Part shown: piece by piece, positions 15,342 to 23,350 of the stretch
How positions within the stretch are numbered: position 1 is the stretch's first letter
How the letters are laid out: each line of letters starts with the position of its first letter
Position numbers and translations under genes: made by a program
DNA from: Sphingopyxis sp. KK2
GTDB taxonomy: Bacteria; Pseudomonadota; Alphaproteobacteria; Sphingomonadales; Sphingomonadaceae
Direction of reading: 5' to 3'
Length of the DNA stretch: 44,751 bases
NCBI RefSeq assembly: GCF_001990265.1
Contig: NZ_LYVN01000018.1
Location: 1-44,751, forward strand
The notes under the pieces: generated by a model
Databases searched by the model: none
Told to the model about the DNA's origin: nothing
What the model saw: only the letters and a program-made list of their open reading frames with translations

Positions 15342-15926
15342 TTAGCCGATCCCGAGGAAGCTGAAGATGCGGTTGATGAGGCCAGGCTTGGCGCTCCGGC
15401 TCACGAAGCCTTTGCCGTCGAAATCGATCTGCGCGTCGGCGATCCGCGAGGAGATGACGCTGTTGTCGGCATCGATATCGACGGGCCGAATCCGCCCGCG
15501 GATGCGAATATTCCGATGCTCGCCGTTGACCAGCATATTATGCTGGCCCTCGACGAGGAAATCGCCGTTTGGTGCAAGCCCCGTCACTTGCGCCGTGATG
15601 CGAGCTACGAGCTGTTCCGAACGGGACACTTCGCCGGTGCCGCTGAAGGTGCCACCAAATCCCAGGCTTCCGCTCTCGTCGATCGAACCGGCGCGCAGCC
15701 CTCCCTGCAATTGGGTCTGCTTGCTCGTCCGATTGGTGACCCGGTTCAATGCGCTCGCATTTTCGAAAATGACAATGGTGACCGCATCGCCGACTGCGCC
15801 GGCTTTGATGTCGGAGGCGATCGATGGAAAGGACCCGCCCTTGTACAAATCCTCGGCGGCGGCGCCTCCTCCGGCACTGGCGACCGGCAGCAGCGCCGCA
15901 AGCGCGATCATCCTATTGCGTGTCAT
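15342..15926 (-). CDS. flgH: Flagellar L-ring protein FlgH
   Basis: A 194-residue protein: signal peptide MTRNRMIALAALLPVASA, then SIASDIKAGAVGDAVTIVIFENASA, LGFGGTFSGTGEVSR and the conserved end NGDFLVEGQHNMLVNGEHRNIRIRGRIRPVDI. FlgH forms the outer-membrane L-ring of the flagellar rod. Canonical FlgH is a lipoprotein, but no lipobox cysteine is present here, so it would be processed by signal peptidase I. The ATG at 15926 overlaps the end of flgA by 14 bases and has a G-rich ribosome site; a start 15 codons earlier lies inside flgA. It can only function if a partner flagellar set exists elsewhere, since flgI beside it is broken. Confidence 0.88.
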   Translation of the reverse strand: MTRNRMIALAALLPVASAGGGAAAEDLYKGGSFPSIASDIKAGAVGDAVTIVIFENASALNRVTNRTSKQTQLQGGLRAGSIDESGSLGFGGTFSGTGEVSRSEQLVARITAQVTGLAPNGDFLVEGQHNMLVNGEHRNIRIRGRIRPVDIDADNSVISSRIADAQIDFDGKGFVSRSAKPGLINRIFSFLGIG

Positions 15927-16599
15927 GAGGCCCCCCATCGTCCGCCAGCGGAGCGGATATGATTTTTCCATCGGACAATCGTACGAAGGCGTGCCGTCCT
16001 GCCCGCCCGGGTTGCACCAGAACAGCGGCGCGATCGATCGTCATCGGTCCTACCCGCGTGCGCAGCGTCATCGTCTGTCCCGTCGGTTGCGGCAGCAAGC
16101 TGGGCAAGGCGACCGGACCGAGGTAGCTGCCAGCTGCCAGCGCGACCGCCGACACGGGCGCGCGTGACGCCAGATCATAAGAGAGGCGTACCCGTTGCCT
16201 GCTAGCGTCGCATGCTATGGGGGTTGCACCCCCAGCGTCGATCGGTTCGCCCGCTGCGACGGGCTGGTTGAGCTCGAAGCAGGTGCGCGACGTAGCGCCC
16301 ATGGCACGCTCGAAGTCGATGCGCAGTGTGCGGGGCTGTTGCGGGGCAAGTTTTACGTTCGGCAAGCGTCGGCGAATGAGCTCTCGCTGATCGGTCTCGG
16401 TCAGCAGGATGGTCCGGGCGCCGCCGGGTACGCGAAGCAGCCGCAGGTCACCGGACGTGCTCGCGGGCAGCGTTTCGGTCGCAACCAGGTGGCGCAGCAA
16501 GAGATAGTCGCCGCGAACCACGAGGACTTCCTCCCCCGGAACAGCGTCAGCCACAGGCAGGGCTGCGGCCTGCAGCCATAGAAGCCACATCATGGACAA
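15913..16599 (-). CDS. flgA: Flagellar P-ring assembly chaperone FlgA
   Basis: A 228-residue protein with a short hydrophobic N-terminus (MSMMWLLWLQAAALPVADA) acting as a signal peptide and a C-terminal SAF/FlgA-like domain: RAPVSAVALAAGSYLGPVALP, PTGQTMTLRTRVGPMTIDRAAVLVQPG. FlgA is the periplasmic chaperone for FlgI polymerisation. The middle region (VRGDYLLLRHLVATETLPAS, LLTETDQRELIRRRLP) is divergent, and the call depends partly on position between flgG and flgH. The start is one base downstream of the flgG stop. Confidence 0.75.
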   Translation of the reverse strand: MSMMWLLWLQAAALPVADAVPGEEVLVVRGDYLLLRHLVATETLPASTSGDLRLLRVPGGARTILLTETDQRELIRRRLPNVKLAPQQPRTLRIDFERAMGATSRTCFELNQPVAAGEPIDAGGATPIACDASRQRVRLSYDLASRAPVSAVALAAGSYLGPVALPSLLPQPTGQTMTLRTRVGPMTIDRAAVLVQPGRAGRHAFVRLSDGKIISAPLADDGGPHDTQ

Positions 16600-16600
16600 A

Positions 16601-17374
16601 TTACCTTTTCAGGCTATTTGTGATGCCCGCCAGTTGATCCGCGGCCTGAATGATCTGGGCACTCGCCGCAAAAGCCCGCTGGACGGTCAGCAGGTCGACC
16701 ATCTCTTCGCTGAGATCGACGTTCGAACTCTCGATCCGGCCCTGCGCGAATAATCCTGCGCCATCCTCTCCCGGTGCGGCATCGATCAACCTCGCACCTT
16801 CGGCCGGACGATAGAGGCTGCGGTCGAGGCGATCGATATCATTTTCGCTTGCGACGCGAACCAGCGAGAGTTGGCCGAGTTCGACCCCTTGGCTCTCGGG
16901 CAGGTCGGCCTTGATCGTGCCGTCCGCCATGATTTCCAGGTTGGTCGCATCGTCGGGAATGGTAATATTCGCGCGCAGCGCATGGCCGCTGTCGCTGGCT
17001 AGCAGCCCGTCATCGAGCACCTTGAGCGTCCCGCCTCGCCAAAGCAGAAGCTGGCCGTCCGGACCCATCAGTTCGATGAAGCCCGCGCCCTCAATCGCAA
17101 GATCGAGACGATTGCCGGTGACGCGGATATCGCCCTGATGAAAAATCATCTCGCGCGGCGCAAATCGCACGCCGCCGGTGAGGAGATGGTCCTGAGAAGC
17201 GAGCAAGGCCGTCTGACTCATCGGCTGCATCTGCCGTGCCATGACCTCGGTAAAATCGCCGTCGACCCGTTTGTATGTCGGAGTATTTACATTGGCGACG
17301 TTGTTGGCGATCGTGTCGAGTGCGCGCTGCTGAGCCCGAAGGGCCACGGCGCCGATATCCATTGCCCCGTTCAT
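16601..17374 (-). CDS. flgG: Flagellar basal-body rod protein FlgG
   Basis: A 257-residue protein of the rod/hook family. The N-terminal rod motif is ALRAQQRALDTIANNVANVNTPTYKR (about 11-36). The middle is beta-rich with DIRVTGNRLDLAIEGAGFIELM, and the C-terminal rod motif is GRIESSNVDLSEEMVDLLTVQRAFAASAQIIQAADQL. FlgG makes the distal rod. It overlaps the upstream flgF-like gene by four bases. Assignment to FlgG rather than FlgF rests on order and length; the two are paralogues. Confidence 0.85.
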   Translation of the reverse strand: MNGAMDIGAVALRAQQRALDTIANNVANVNTPTYKRVDGDFTEVMARQMQPMSQTALLASQDHLLTGGVRFAPREMIFHQGDIRVTGNRLDLAIEGAGFIELMGPDGQLLLWRGGTLKVLDDGLLASDSGHALRANITIPDDATNLEIMADGTIKADLPESQGVELGQLSLVRVASENDIDRLDRSLYRPAEGARLIDAAPGEDGAGLFAQGRIESSNVDLSEEMVDLLTVQRAFAASAQIIQAADQLAGITNSLKR

Positions 17375-18081
17375 CGGCCTGCCCTCGCAAAGGTGGTGAT
17401 CGCTTGCCCAATAAGTTGATCATAATACCGCACGAGCTGGGCGGCACCCTCGGCTTGGCGGACATTTGCCATCATTGCGACCATCTCGTCGCTAAGCACG
17501 ACATTGGACGACTCGAGCATGCCCTGCCGAATCTCGAAATCGCCTTCTTCGGCGGCGACGGGTTCGTTACTCGCCGGCATGAGGCCACCGAGCGAAAGCT
17601 CGCTCGTGCCCTGCGGGGACGTGAACACACCGATCGCGCCGACCGGCGCTCCGCTGTCAAGCATCGTGCCGTCACTCAATATCTTGATGTCGTCGCTTTC
17701 CATTATGGCATCGCCGCCGCCGGCGACTTGCAGCACCATGGCGTTCGCATCGCGCAAGCTGCCGTCCGGGCCTTTTGAGAATTGACCCGCGCGGGTGAAG
17801 AAATACTGATCGTAATGGCGAACGAGAAAATGACCGTGTCCCACGATAGAAATATCGAGCGGATTTCCGGTTTGTTTCAATGTGCCAGTAGAAGAATCCA
17901 CGACAAACGCCTGCGAAGGGCGAAATAAATATGATCGATTCGAATCTTCGGATATGTGAGAAATATCGATATTTCTCTTAAATCCTGGGGTCGAAATATT
18001 TGCTATGTTTTTAGAAATACTATCAATTTTTCTCTCGGTATGAATCAAAATTGATGCTGCTGTGTCGATTAAATCGCCCAA
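17371..18081 (-). CDS. flgF: Flagellar basal-body rod protein FlgF
   Basis: A 236-residue rod protein. The N-terminal motif is ERKIDSISKNIANISTPGFKR (about 16-36), the core is LDISIVGHGHFLVRHYDQYFFTRAGQF, and the C-terminal motif is GMLESSNVVLSDEMVAMMANVRQAEGAAQLVRYYDQL. Start codon TTG at 18081, preceded by a GGGGGG ribosome site. The first 150 bp is markedly AT-rich compared with neighbouring genes, which suggests a different origin or relaxed selection. It is the first gene of the remnant flgFGAHI operon; the normal upstream neighbours flgB, flgC, flgD and flgE are absent. Confidence 0.82.
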   Translation of the reverse strand: MGDLIDTAASILIHTERKIDSISKNIANISTPGFKRNIDISHISEDSNRSYLFRPSQAFVVDSSTGTLKQTGNPLDISIVGHGHFLVRHYDQYFFTRAGQFSKGPDGSLRDANAMVLQVAGGGDAIMESDDIKILSDGTMLDSGAPVGAIGVFTSPQGTSELSLGGLMPASNEPVAAEEGDFEIRQGMLESSNVVLSDEMVAMMANVRQAEGAAQLVRYYDQLIGQAITTFARAGR

Positions 18082-18641
18082 AGTTGTACCCCCCGTGTAT
18101 GCACAACAAATCGCCGCTACAGCCAGTGTGAGTCAAGAGCGCGAATGTAGCAATCGGATGAGCTGAGTTCACGATCTGTCATCGCGGCAGCAAGATTTAA
18201 TACTTGAAGGCTGGGCTAGGTGGCGGCCACGACGAATGAAGTATGACGGGCTGCTGCGACAGCGCCACCTCCGGCTAGGGCAGCGCGCAAAGGTCCACCC
18301 ATGACGTGGCCTCGCGCCTAGGAGTTTACCTCACAATATCCCGCTATTCTCCACTCAGCTGGGCGAGCTTCGGGTGCCCGGCTCTTTGCGGCATTTGCTC
18401 CCGCATCGCCGGGCTGGCCGTGTTCGGCGGTTTCCGAAAAGGGGCTGGAAACGGGCTGCTGTCCGCCAAGCGGAACCGTATTTCACAAATGTGAAAACGA
18501 TATTCCCAATATTGAAATGCGGCAGGCCGGTAGGTATCGGCCGTGATCATGAGTCGGAATTGGGGGCAGGCGGACGCGTTGCGGCCATTCTGTTGCCGAT
18601 CCCGGTATCTTCCTTTGGCTATCAAGTTCGGAGAAGCCGCT
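18082..18641. other. Intergenic region with two palindromes upstream of acyl-CoA dehydrogenase
   Basis: No gene is supported in this 560-bp stretch. Two dyads lie close together: TTTCACA-AA-TGTGAAA (18481-18496) and ATATT-CCC-AATAT (18500-18512), about 130-160 bases before the dehydrogenase start. They are good candidates for a regulator site and promoter of that operon. The flagellar side of the gap shows only the ribosome site of flgF. Confidence 0.4.
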
Positions 18642-19811
18642 ATGATCAATGCCGGAATGGACGCCGAAGTCTTCGACCAGTTCATCGAGCAGCTCGAACG
18701 CTATGTGAAGGAGCGGCTGATCCCGGCTGAACGCGAGATCGTCGAGACCGACCGGATCCCCGACGAAATTTTGGCCGAATTGCGCGATATGGGTCTTTTC
18801 GGCCTGACGATCCCCGAAGAATTTGGCGGCGCCGGAATGAACGTCAGCCAATATATCAGGACGATCCATAGGATCAGCCAGGCCATGCCGGCCTTTCGCT
18901 CGATCATCTCGATCAACATCGGCATGTTCGCCTCGGCGCTCAAGAATGGCGGGACCGAGGCGCAAAAGGCCGAATGGCTGCCGCGCGTCGCATCGGGCGA
19001 TATTGCCGCATTCGGGCTGACCGAGCCGGGTTCGGGGTCCGATTCGGCGGGGCTTCAGACGACTGCCGTCGCGACCGACAACGGCTGGGTCCTGAACGGC
19101 ACCAAAAGATATATCACCAATGCCCCTTTCGCGAAGATCGGCCTGATCATGGCGCGGACCAGCAAGGAGAATCTGCCGAAGAACGCCCATGTTTCCGCCT
19201 TTATCGTTCCCCTGGATGCACCCGGCGTTTCGATCGGCAAGTCGGACAAGAAGATGGGGCAGTCGGGCAGCCATATCGCGGACATCATCATGGAGGATGT
19301 CCGCGTCGGGGGCGAGGCGCTGCTTGGCGGGGAACTTGGCAAGGGCTTCGCTTATGCGATGATGAGCCTCGACAATGGCCGCATGTCGGTCGGCGCTGCG
19401 GCTACCGCCTATGCCCGCCGCGCGCTCGACAGCGCGCTGCGCTACGCGACCGAGCGCAAGGCGTTCGGCGAACCGATCGCCAATTTCCAGCTGATCCAGC
19501 AGATGCTGGCGGAGAGCGAGATCGATATCTACGCCGCCGAGTGCATGATGGAGGATGTTACGCGCCGCGCCGATGCGGGCGAGAATGTCCTTCGCAAGGC
19601 GGCGGCGTTCAAGGTGTTCGCCTCCGAGATGTGCGGGCGCGTCGTCGATGCCTGTGTGCAGGTCTATGGCGGTGCGGGTTATCTGGCCGAATATGATGCC
19701 GAGCGATTCTTCCGCGATGCGCGCATCTATCGCATCTATGAAGGCACGACCCAGATATTGCAGCTCCAGATCGCCAAACATATGTTGCGCGAATTCTCGG
19801 CGGCGGCGTGA
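18642..19811 (+). CDS. Acyl-CoA dehydrogenase
   Basis: A 389-residue FAD-dependent acyl-CoA dehydrogenase with all family landmarks: FGLTIPEEFGGAGM in the N-terminal helical domain, AFGLTEPGSGSDSAGL (FAD/substrate loop), GTKRYITNAPFA, ATERKAFGEPIANFQ, VQVYGGAGYLAEY and RIYEGTTQI, where the Glu of YEGT is the catalytic base. It catalyses alpha,beta-desaturation of an acyl-CoA, with electrons passing to ETF; chain-length preference cannot be read. The ATG at 18642 has GGAG eight bases before it, so longer upstream frames are rejected. A second dehydrogenase follows 52 bases downstream, probably co-transcribed. Confidence 0.93.
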   Translation: MINAGMDAEVFDQFIEQLERYVKERLIPAEREIVETDRIPDEILAELRDMGLFGLTIPEEFGGAGMNVSQYIRTIHRISQAMPAFRSIISINIGMFASALKNGGTEAQKAEWLPRVASGDIAAFGLTEPGSGSDSAGLQTTAVATDNGWVLNGTKRYITNAPFAKIGLIMARTSKENLPKNAHVSAFIVPLDAPGVSIGKSDKKMGQSGSHIADIIMEDVRVGGEALLGGELGKGFAYAMMSLDNGRMSVGAAATAYARRALDSALRYATERKAFGEPIANFQLIQQMLAESEIDIYAAECMMEDVTRRADAGENVLRKAAAFKVFASEMCGRVVDACVQVYGGAGYLAEYDAERFFRDARIYRIYEGTTQILQLQIAKHMLREFSAAA

Positions 19812-19863
19812 TCCTGTCGGCCCCGGCCTGGCGAGGTCATGCGCCGCGCGCGGATGAGGCGCG

Positions 19864-21459
19864 TTGATCATGGACCAGTTCGATCGTGCCCTCCAAGCGG
19901 CGCAAAGCTATCGCGCTGCGGCGCTGGCGGCGCTGGCGGCGCGGCTGGAGACCATGTCCATCGACCGCGAGCAGCGCGCCGCGCATGGCTTTGCCTGGGT
20001 CGCAACAACCGTCGCGGCACTGGAAGCGACGTTGGCGTGGCACGAAGCGAGCAGCGGACAGCGCGTCGACGCGCTGGTCACCGAAATCGCCTTTGCCGAA
20101 GGAATCGGCCAGCTCGTCGGCGGGCTGCCGATGGGGCAGAATGAGATTTTCCGCCCGGCTGACCTGGGATTGGTGAAAGCGGCTGCGAAGCTGGCGGCGG
20201 ATTGCGCGGCGCTGCTCGACGCCGACCAGGCGACGGCGCGCGCCGAACTCGCGGCGCTGCTCGCCGCCGGGCAATGGCCGAGCGAAACGCTGCATGAAGC
20301 CGATCTCGACGCGATCCGCGATCAATATCGGCGCTTCACCGACGCCGAGATCGTTCCGCACGCGCATGGCTGGCATCTCGCCAATGCGCTGATCCCCGAT
20401 AAGACGGTGGCGGCGATGGCCGATCTCGGCACCTTCGGTGTCTGCATTCCCGAAGAATTTGGCGGGCTCGGCCTCGGCAAGCTGGTCATGTGCATCGTCA
20501 CCGAGGAATTGTCGCGCGGCTGGATCGGCACCGGGTCGCTCGGCACGCGGTCGGAGATCGCGGGCGAACTGATCGTGCTCGGCGGCACCGACGCGCAAAA
20601 GGCCGACTGGCTGCCGCGGATCGCGAGCGGCGAGATATTGCCGACCGCGGTGTTCACCGAACCCGATGTCGGCTCCGACCTCGGCTCGCTGCAAACGCGG
20701 GCGCGCCGCGACGGCGATCATTGGGTCATCGACGGCGCCAAGACCTGGATCACCCACGCCGCACGATCCGACCTGATGACCCTGCTCGCGCGCACCGTCC
20801 CCGATGCGAAGGGCTATGCGGGCCTTTCCATGCTGCTTGTCCCGAAGCCGCGCGGCAGCGAGGACGCCCCCTTCCCCGCAGAGGGCATGAGCGGCAGCGA
20901 GATCGAGGTGCTCGGCTATCGCGGGATGCGCGAATATGCGCTCCAGTTCGATGCGATGCACGCGCCCGCCGATGCGCTGCTCGGCGGCGAGGAGGGGCAA
21001 GGGTTCAAGCAGCTGATGCGCACCTTCGAAGGCGCGCGCATCCAGACCGCCGCGCGCGCCGTCGGGGTCGCGCGCCGCGCGCTCGAACTCGGGCTCGACT
21101 ATGCGGTGACGCGCAAGCAGTTCGGCAAGGCGATCATCCATTTCCCGCGCGTGTCGGACAAGCTCGCGATGAGCCTCGTCGATTTCGTCACCGCGCGCGA
21201 ACTCTCCTACGCCGCGGCGCGTGCCAAGGACGGCGGCAAGCGCTGCGACATCGAGGCGGGCATGGCCAAGCTGCTCGGCGCGCGCGCGGCCTGGTCGAAC
21301 GCCGACGCCAGCCTGCAGATCCACGGCGGCAACGGCTATGCGATGGAATATGAGATCAGCCGGGTGCTGTGCGACGCCCGCATCCTCAACATCTTCGAAG
21401 GTGCAGCCGAGATCCAGGCGCAGGTGATCGCGCGCGGACTGGTTGGCGGCCGCAACTGA
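19864..21459 (+). CDS. Acyl-CoA dehydrogenase with long N-terminal extension (Mcd-like)
   Basis: A 531-residue acyl-CoA dehydrogenase. The first about 155 residues are an extra helical domain (HGFAWVATTVAALEATLAWHE, FAEGIGQLVGGLPMGQ). The usual core follows: FGVCIPEEFGGLGLG, TAVFTEPDVGSDLGSLQTRA, GAKTWITHAARSD, VTRKQFGKAIIHFPR, LQIHGGNGYAMEYEI and NIFEGAAEIQ with the catalytic Glu. This extended build is typical of methylsuccinyl-CoA dehydrogenase of the ethylmalonyl-CoA pathway and relatives, so the substrate may be a branched dicarboxylyl-CoA; other pathway genes are not in the window. The start is TTG at 19864, or ATG two codons later. It is downstream of another dehydrogenase and ends against the convergent rtcR. 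Confidence 0.88.
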   Translation: MIMDQFDRALQAAQSYRAAALAALAARLETMSIDREQRAAHGFAWVATTVAALEATLAWHEASSGQRVDALVTEIAFAEGIGQLVGGLPMGQNEIFRPADLGLVKAAAKLAADCAALLDADQATARAELAALLAAGQWPSETLHEADLDAIRDQYRRFTDAEIVPHAHGWHLANALIPDKTVAAMADLGTFGVCIPEEFGGLGLGKLVMCIVTEELSRGWIGTGSLGTRSEIAGELIVLGGTDAQKADWLPRIASGEILPTAVFTEPDVGSDLGSLQTRARRDGDHWVIDGAKTWITHAARSDLMTLLARTVPDAKGYAGLSMLLVPKPRGSEDAPFPAEGMSGSEIEVLGYRGMREYALQFDAMHAPADALLGGEEGQGFKQLMRTFEGARIQTAARAVGVARRALELGLDYAVTRKQFGKAIIHFPRVSDKLAMSLVDFVTARELSYAAARAKDGGKRCDIEAGMAKLLGARAAWSNADASLQIHGGNGYAMEYEISRVLCDARILNIFEGAAEIQAQVIARGLVGGRN

Positions 21460-21467
21460 TCGCGGCT

Positions 21468-21486
21468 ACCGGCGGCCTCCGCCGGT
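21468..21486. terminator. Hairpin between convergent dehydrogenase and rtcR
   Basis: ACCGGCGG-CCT-CCGCCGGT is a perfect stem of eight bp with a three-base loop, placed in the 40-bp gap between two converging genes. There is no T-run, but the position and symmetry suit a bidirectional terminator. Confidence 0.5.
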
Positions 21487-21499
21487 CGCGACCAATTGG

Positions 21500-23086
21500 T
21501 CAGGCGCGAATAGAAGACCAGTTGAGCTCGAAGCGCGCGAGATATTTGCGGAGGCGGTCGGCGTCGTTGGTGCTCTTGCGCACGGAGCGCGAGGCCGCGA
21601 ACAGGCTACGCCCCGCGTCGGACAACGATGCCGCGCCGCGGCACGCCTCGATGACGAAGGCGAGCTGGACACGGTCGAAGGGGTCGATCGCGGCGAGCCG
21701 GTCGGGGCCGAGGATCGCATCGAGGCCGTCGCCGGGCGACGGCTCGCCGCTCCACGTCGCGTGCAGCCGCGCGATTTCGAGTCCCACCGCGTCGCTGTCG
21801 ATCCGCCCGGTGGCGCTCAGCGTCGCCATGCGGGTGACGCTGGCGGCGAGGTCGCGAAAATTGCCCTGCCATTTCGCTGTCGTGCTTTCGGCGAAACCGA
21901 GGTAGCGGTCGCGCGCTTCCTTGTTGAAGGTGACCCGCGCGCCCTCGCGCTCGGCGAAGCGTTCGAGTTCATAGTCGAGGTTGGGGGCGATGTCCTCGCG
22001 CCGCGCGGCGAGCCCGGGCAGCGAAAAGGTCCACAGGTTGAGACGAGCGAACAGATCGTCGCGAAAGCGCCCCGTCGCGACCTCGCCCACGAGGTCGCGG
22101 TTAGTCCCTGCGATCAGTTGGAAATCGCTCTTCGCCTCGCTGTCGGCGCCGACTGGGAGGAAGCGGCCTTCCTCGATCGCGCGCAGGATCATCGCCTGTT
22201 CGTCGAGGCCGAGTTCGCCGATTTCGTCGAGGAAGAGCAACCCCTTGTCGGCGCTCTTGAGCAGCCCCGGACGGTCCTGCGCAGCGCCGGTGAAGGCGCC
22301 TTTGCGGTGGCCGAACAGCGCCGACATCGCGCTGTCGCCCTTCAAGGTCGCGCAATTGACCTCGACGAACGGTCCGCTGATCTGGTGGCGCAGCTTCTTG
22401 AGCTCGTAGATCTTGCGGGCGAGCTGGCTCTTTCCCGCGCCGGTCGGCCCCATCAGCAGGATCGGCGCGCGGCTGCGCACCGCGACCTGCTCGATCTCCT
22501 CGATCATCCGGTTGAAAGCGGGATTGCGCGTCTCGATCCCGCTTTTCAGGAAATTCGCGCTCTCGGCGCTCGCCTCGGCAAAGCGGGTCGCTATCGAATC
22601 ATAGCGCGACAGGTCGAGGTCGATGACGTTCCACGTCCCGATCGGCTGCGGCGCGCCGCGCTGCGGCTGGGTCTGGAGCAGCCGGCCGGGCAGATAGCGC
22701 GCCTCGGTGAGCAGAAAGAGGCAGATCTGTGCGACATGGGTGCCGGTCGTGATGTGGACCAGATAATCCTGCGCATCGGGGTCGAAAGGAAAGTCGCGCG
22801 CGAAATCGAGCAGCTTGCCGTAAACTTCTTCGAAATCCCAGGGGTCGTCGAAGTCGAGCAGTTGCTGCACGACCTCGGTCTCGGGCGAGACGTCGCGGAT
22901 ATCGTCCATGACGAATTCGGCGAGGCGGCGATGATGGCTGCCGTGGAGCAGGATGAAGCGATCGACGCGCAGATCCTCCTGCATGCAGATGCTCACTGTC
23001 GGGCGCCACTTGTTCCAGCGCGACGGGCCGAATTTGGCGGCGTCGAGAGTCGAGCCGAGGAATCCGATGACGGTGACGGGCTTCAT
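21500..23086 (-). CDS. rtcR: RtcR, sigma-54-dependent activator of RNA repair operon
   Basis: A 528-residue activator. The N-terminal CARF domain (VTVIGFLGSTLDAAK, DYLVHITTGTHVAQICLFLLTEARYLPG) is the sensor; in studied RtcR proteins it binds tRNA fragments with 2',3'-cyclic phosphate ends. The central AAA+ domain has Walker A GPTGAGKS, the sigma-54 contact loop GAFTGA, and Walker B LLFLDEIGEL, with sensor arginines in RFRDDLFARLN. The C-terminal part is helical and DNA-binding. The start at 23086 (MKPVTVIGFLG) is preferred to an ATG 12 codons earlier, since MKPVTVIGFLGS matches the family. It is divergent from rsr and faces a sigma-54 promoter. Confidence 0.95.
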   Translation of the reverse strand: MKPVTVIGFLGSTLDAAKFGPSRWNKWRPTVSICMQEDLRVDRFILLHGSHHRRLAEFVMDDIRDVSPETEVVQQLLDFDDPWDFEEVYGKLLDFARDFPFDPDAQDYLVHITTGTHVAQICLFLLTEARYLPGRLLQTQPQRGAPQPIGTWNVIDLDLSRYDSIATRFAEASAESANFLKSGIETRNPAFNRMIEEIEQVAVRSRAPILLMGPTGAGKSQLARKIYELKKLRHQISGPFVEVNCATLKGDSAMSALFGHRKGAFTGAAQDRPGLLKSADKGLLFLDEIGELGLDEQAMILRAIEEGRFLPVGADSEAKSDFQLIAGTNRDLVGEVATGRFRDDLFARLNLWTFSLPGLAARREDIAPNLDYELERFAEREGARVTFNKEARDRYLGFAESTTAKWQGNFRDLAASVTRMATLSATGRIDSDAVGLEIARLHATWSGEPSPGDGLDAILGPDRLAAIDPFDRVQLAFVIEACRGAASLSDAGRSLFAASRSVRKSTNDADRLRKYLARFELNWSSIRA

Positions 23087-23228
23087 GATTTGATTTATAC
23101 TGTGATATAAATCACGATACAAGATGATCGTATTCCCGATTATGCGCGATCATTCGTTTCGGGTCGGCGATTTTTTCTATTGATTAAAAACAATAAGTTA
23201 CCTGAATTTTGGATGCTCGCCATCCAAT

Positions 23229-23244
23229 TGGCACGCCTCGTGCA
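23229..23244 (+). promoter_or_regulatory. Sigma-54 promoter of rsr-rtcBA operon
   Basis: TGGCACGCCTCGTGCA has GG, ten bases, then GC, the exact -24/-12 spacing of a sigma-54 promoter, and lies 107 bases upstream of the rsr start. A sigma-54 promoter is expected because RtcR, encoded divergently, is a sigma-54 activator with an intact GAFTGA loop. Confidence 0.85.
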
Positions 23245-23350
23245 GTTCTGTTGGCGTCGGGTTCACGTCCCCGGCAGCAGCGGAGCAAGGGGCGGCCGGA
23301 ATGGGCCGGCCGCCCCCAAGCTCCCGAGAGATTTTCGAAGGAGTTGGACG

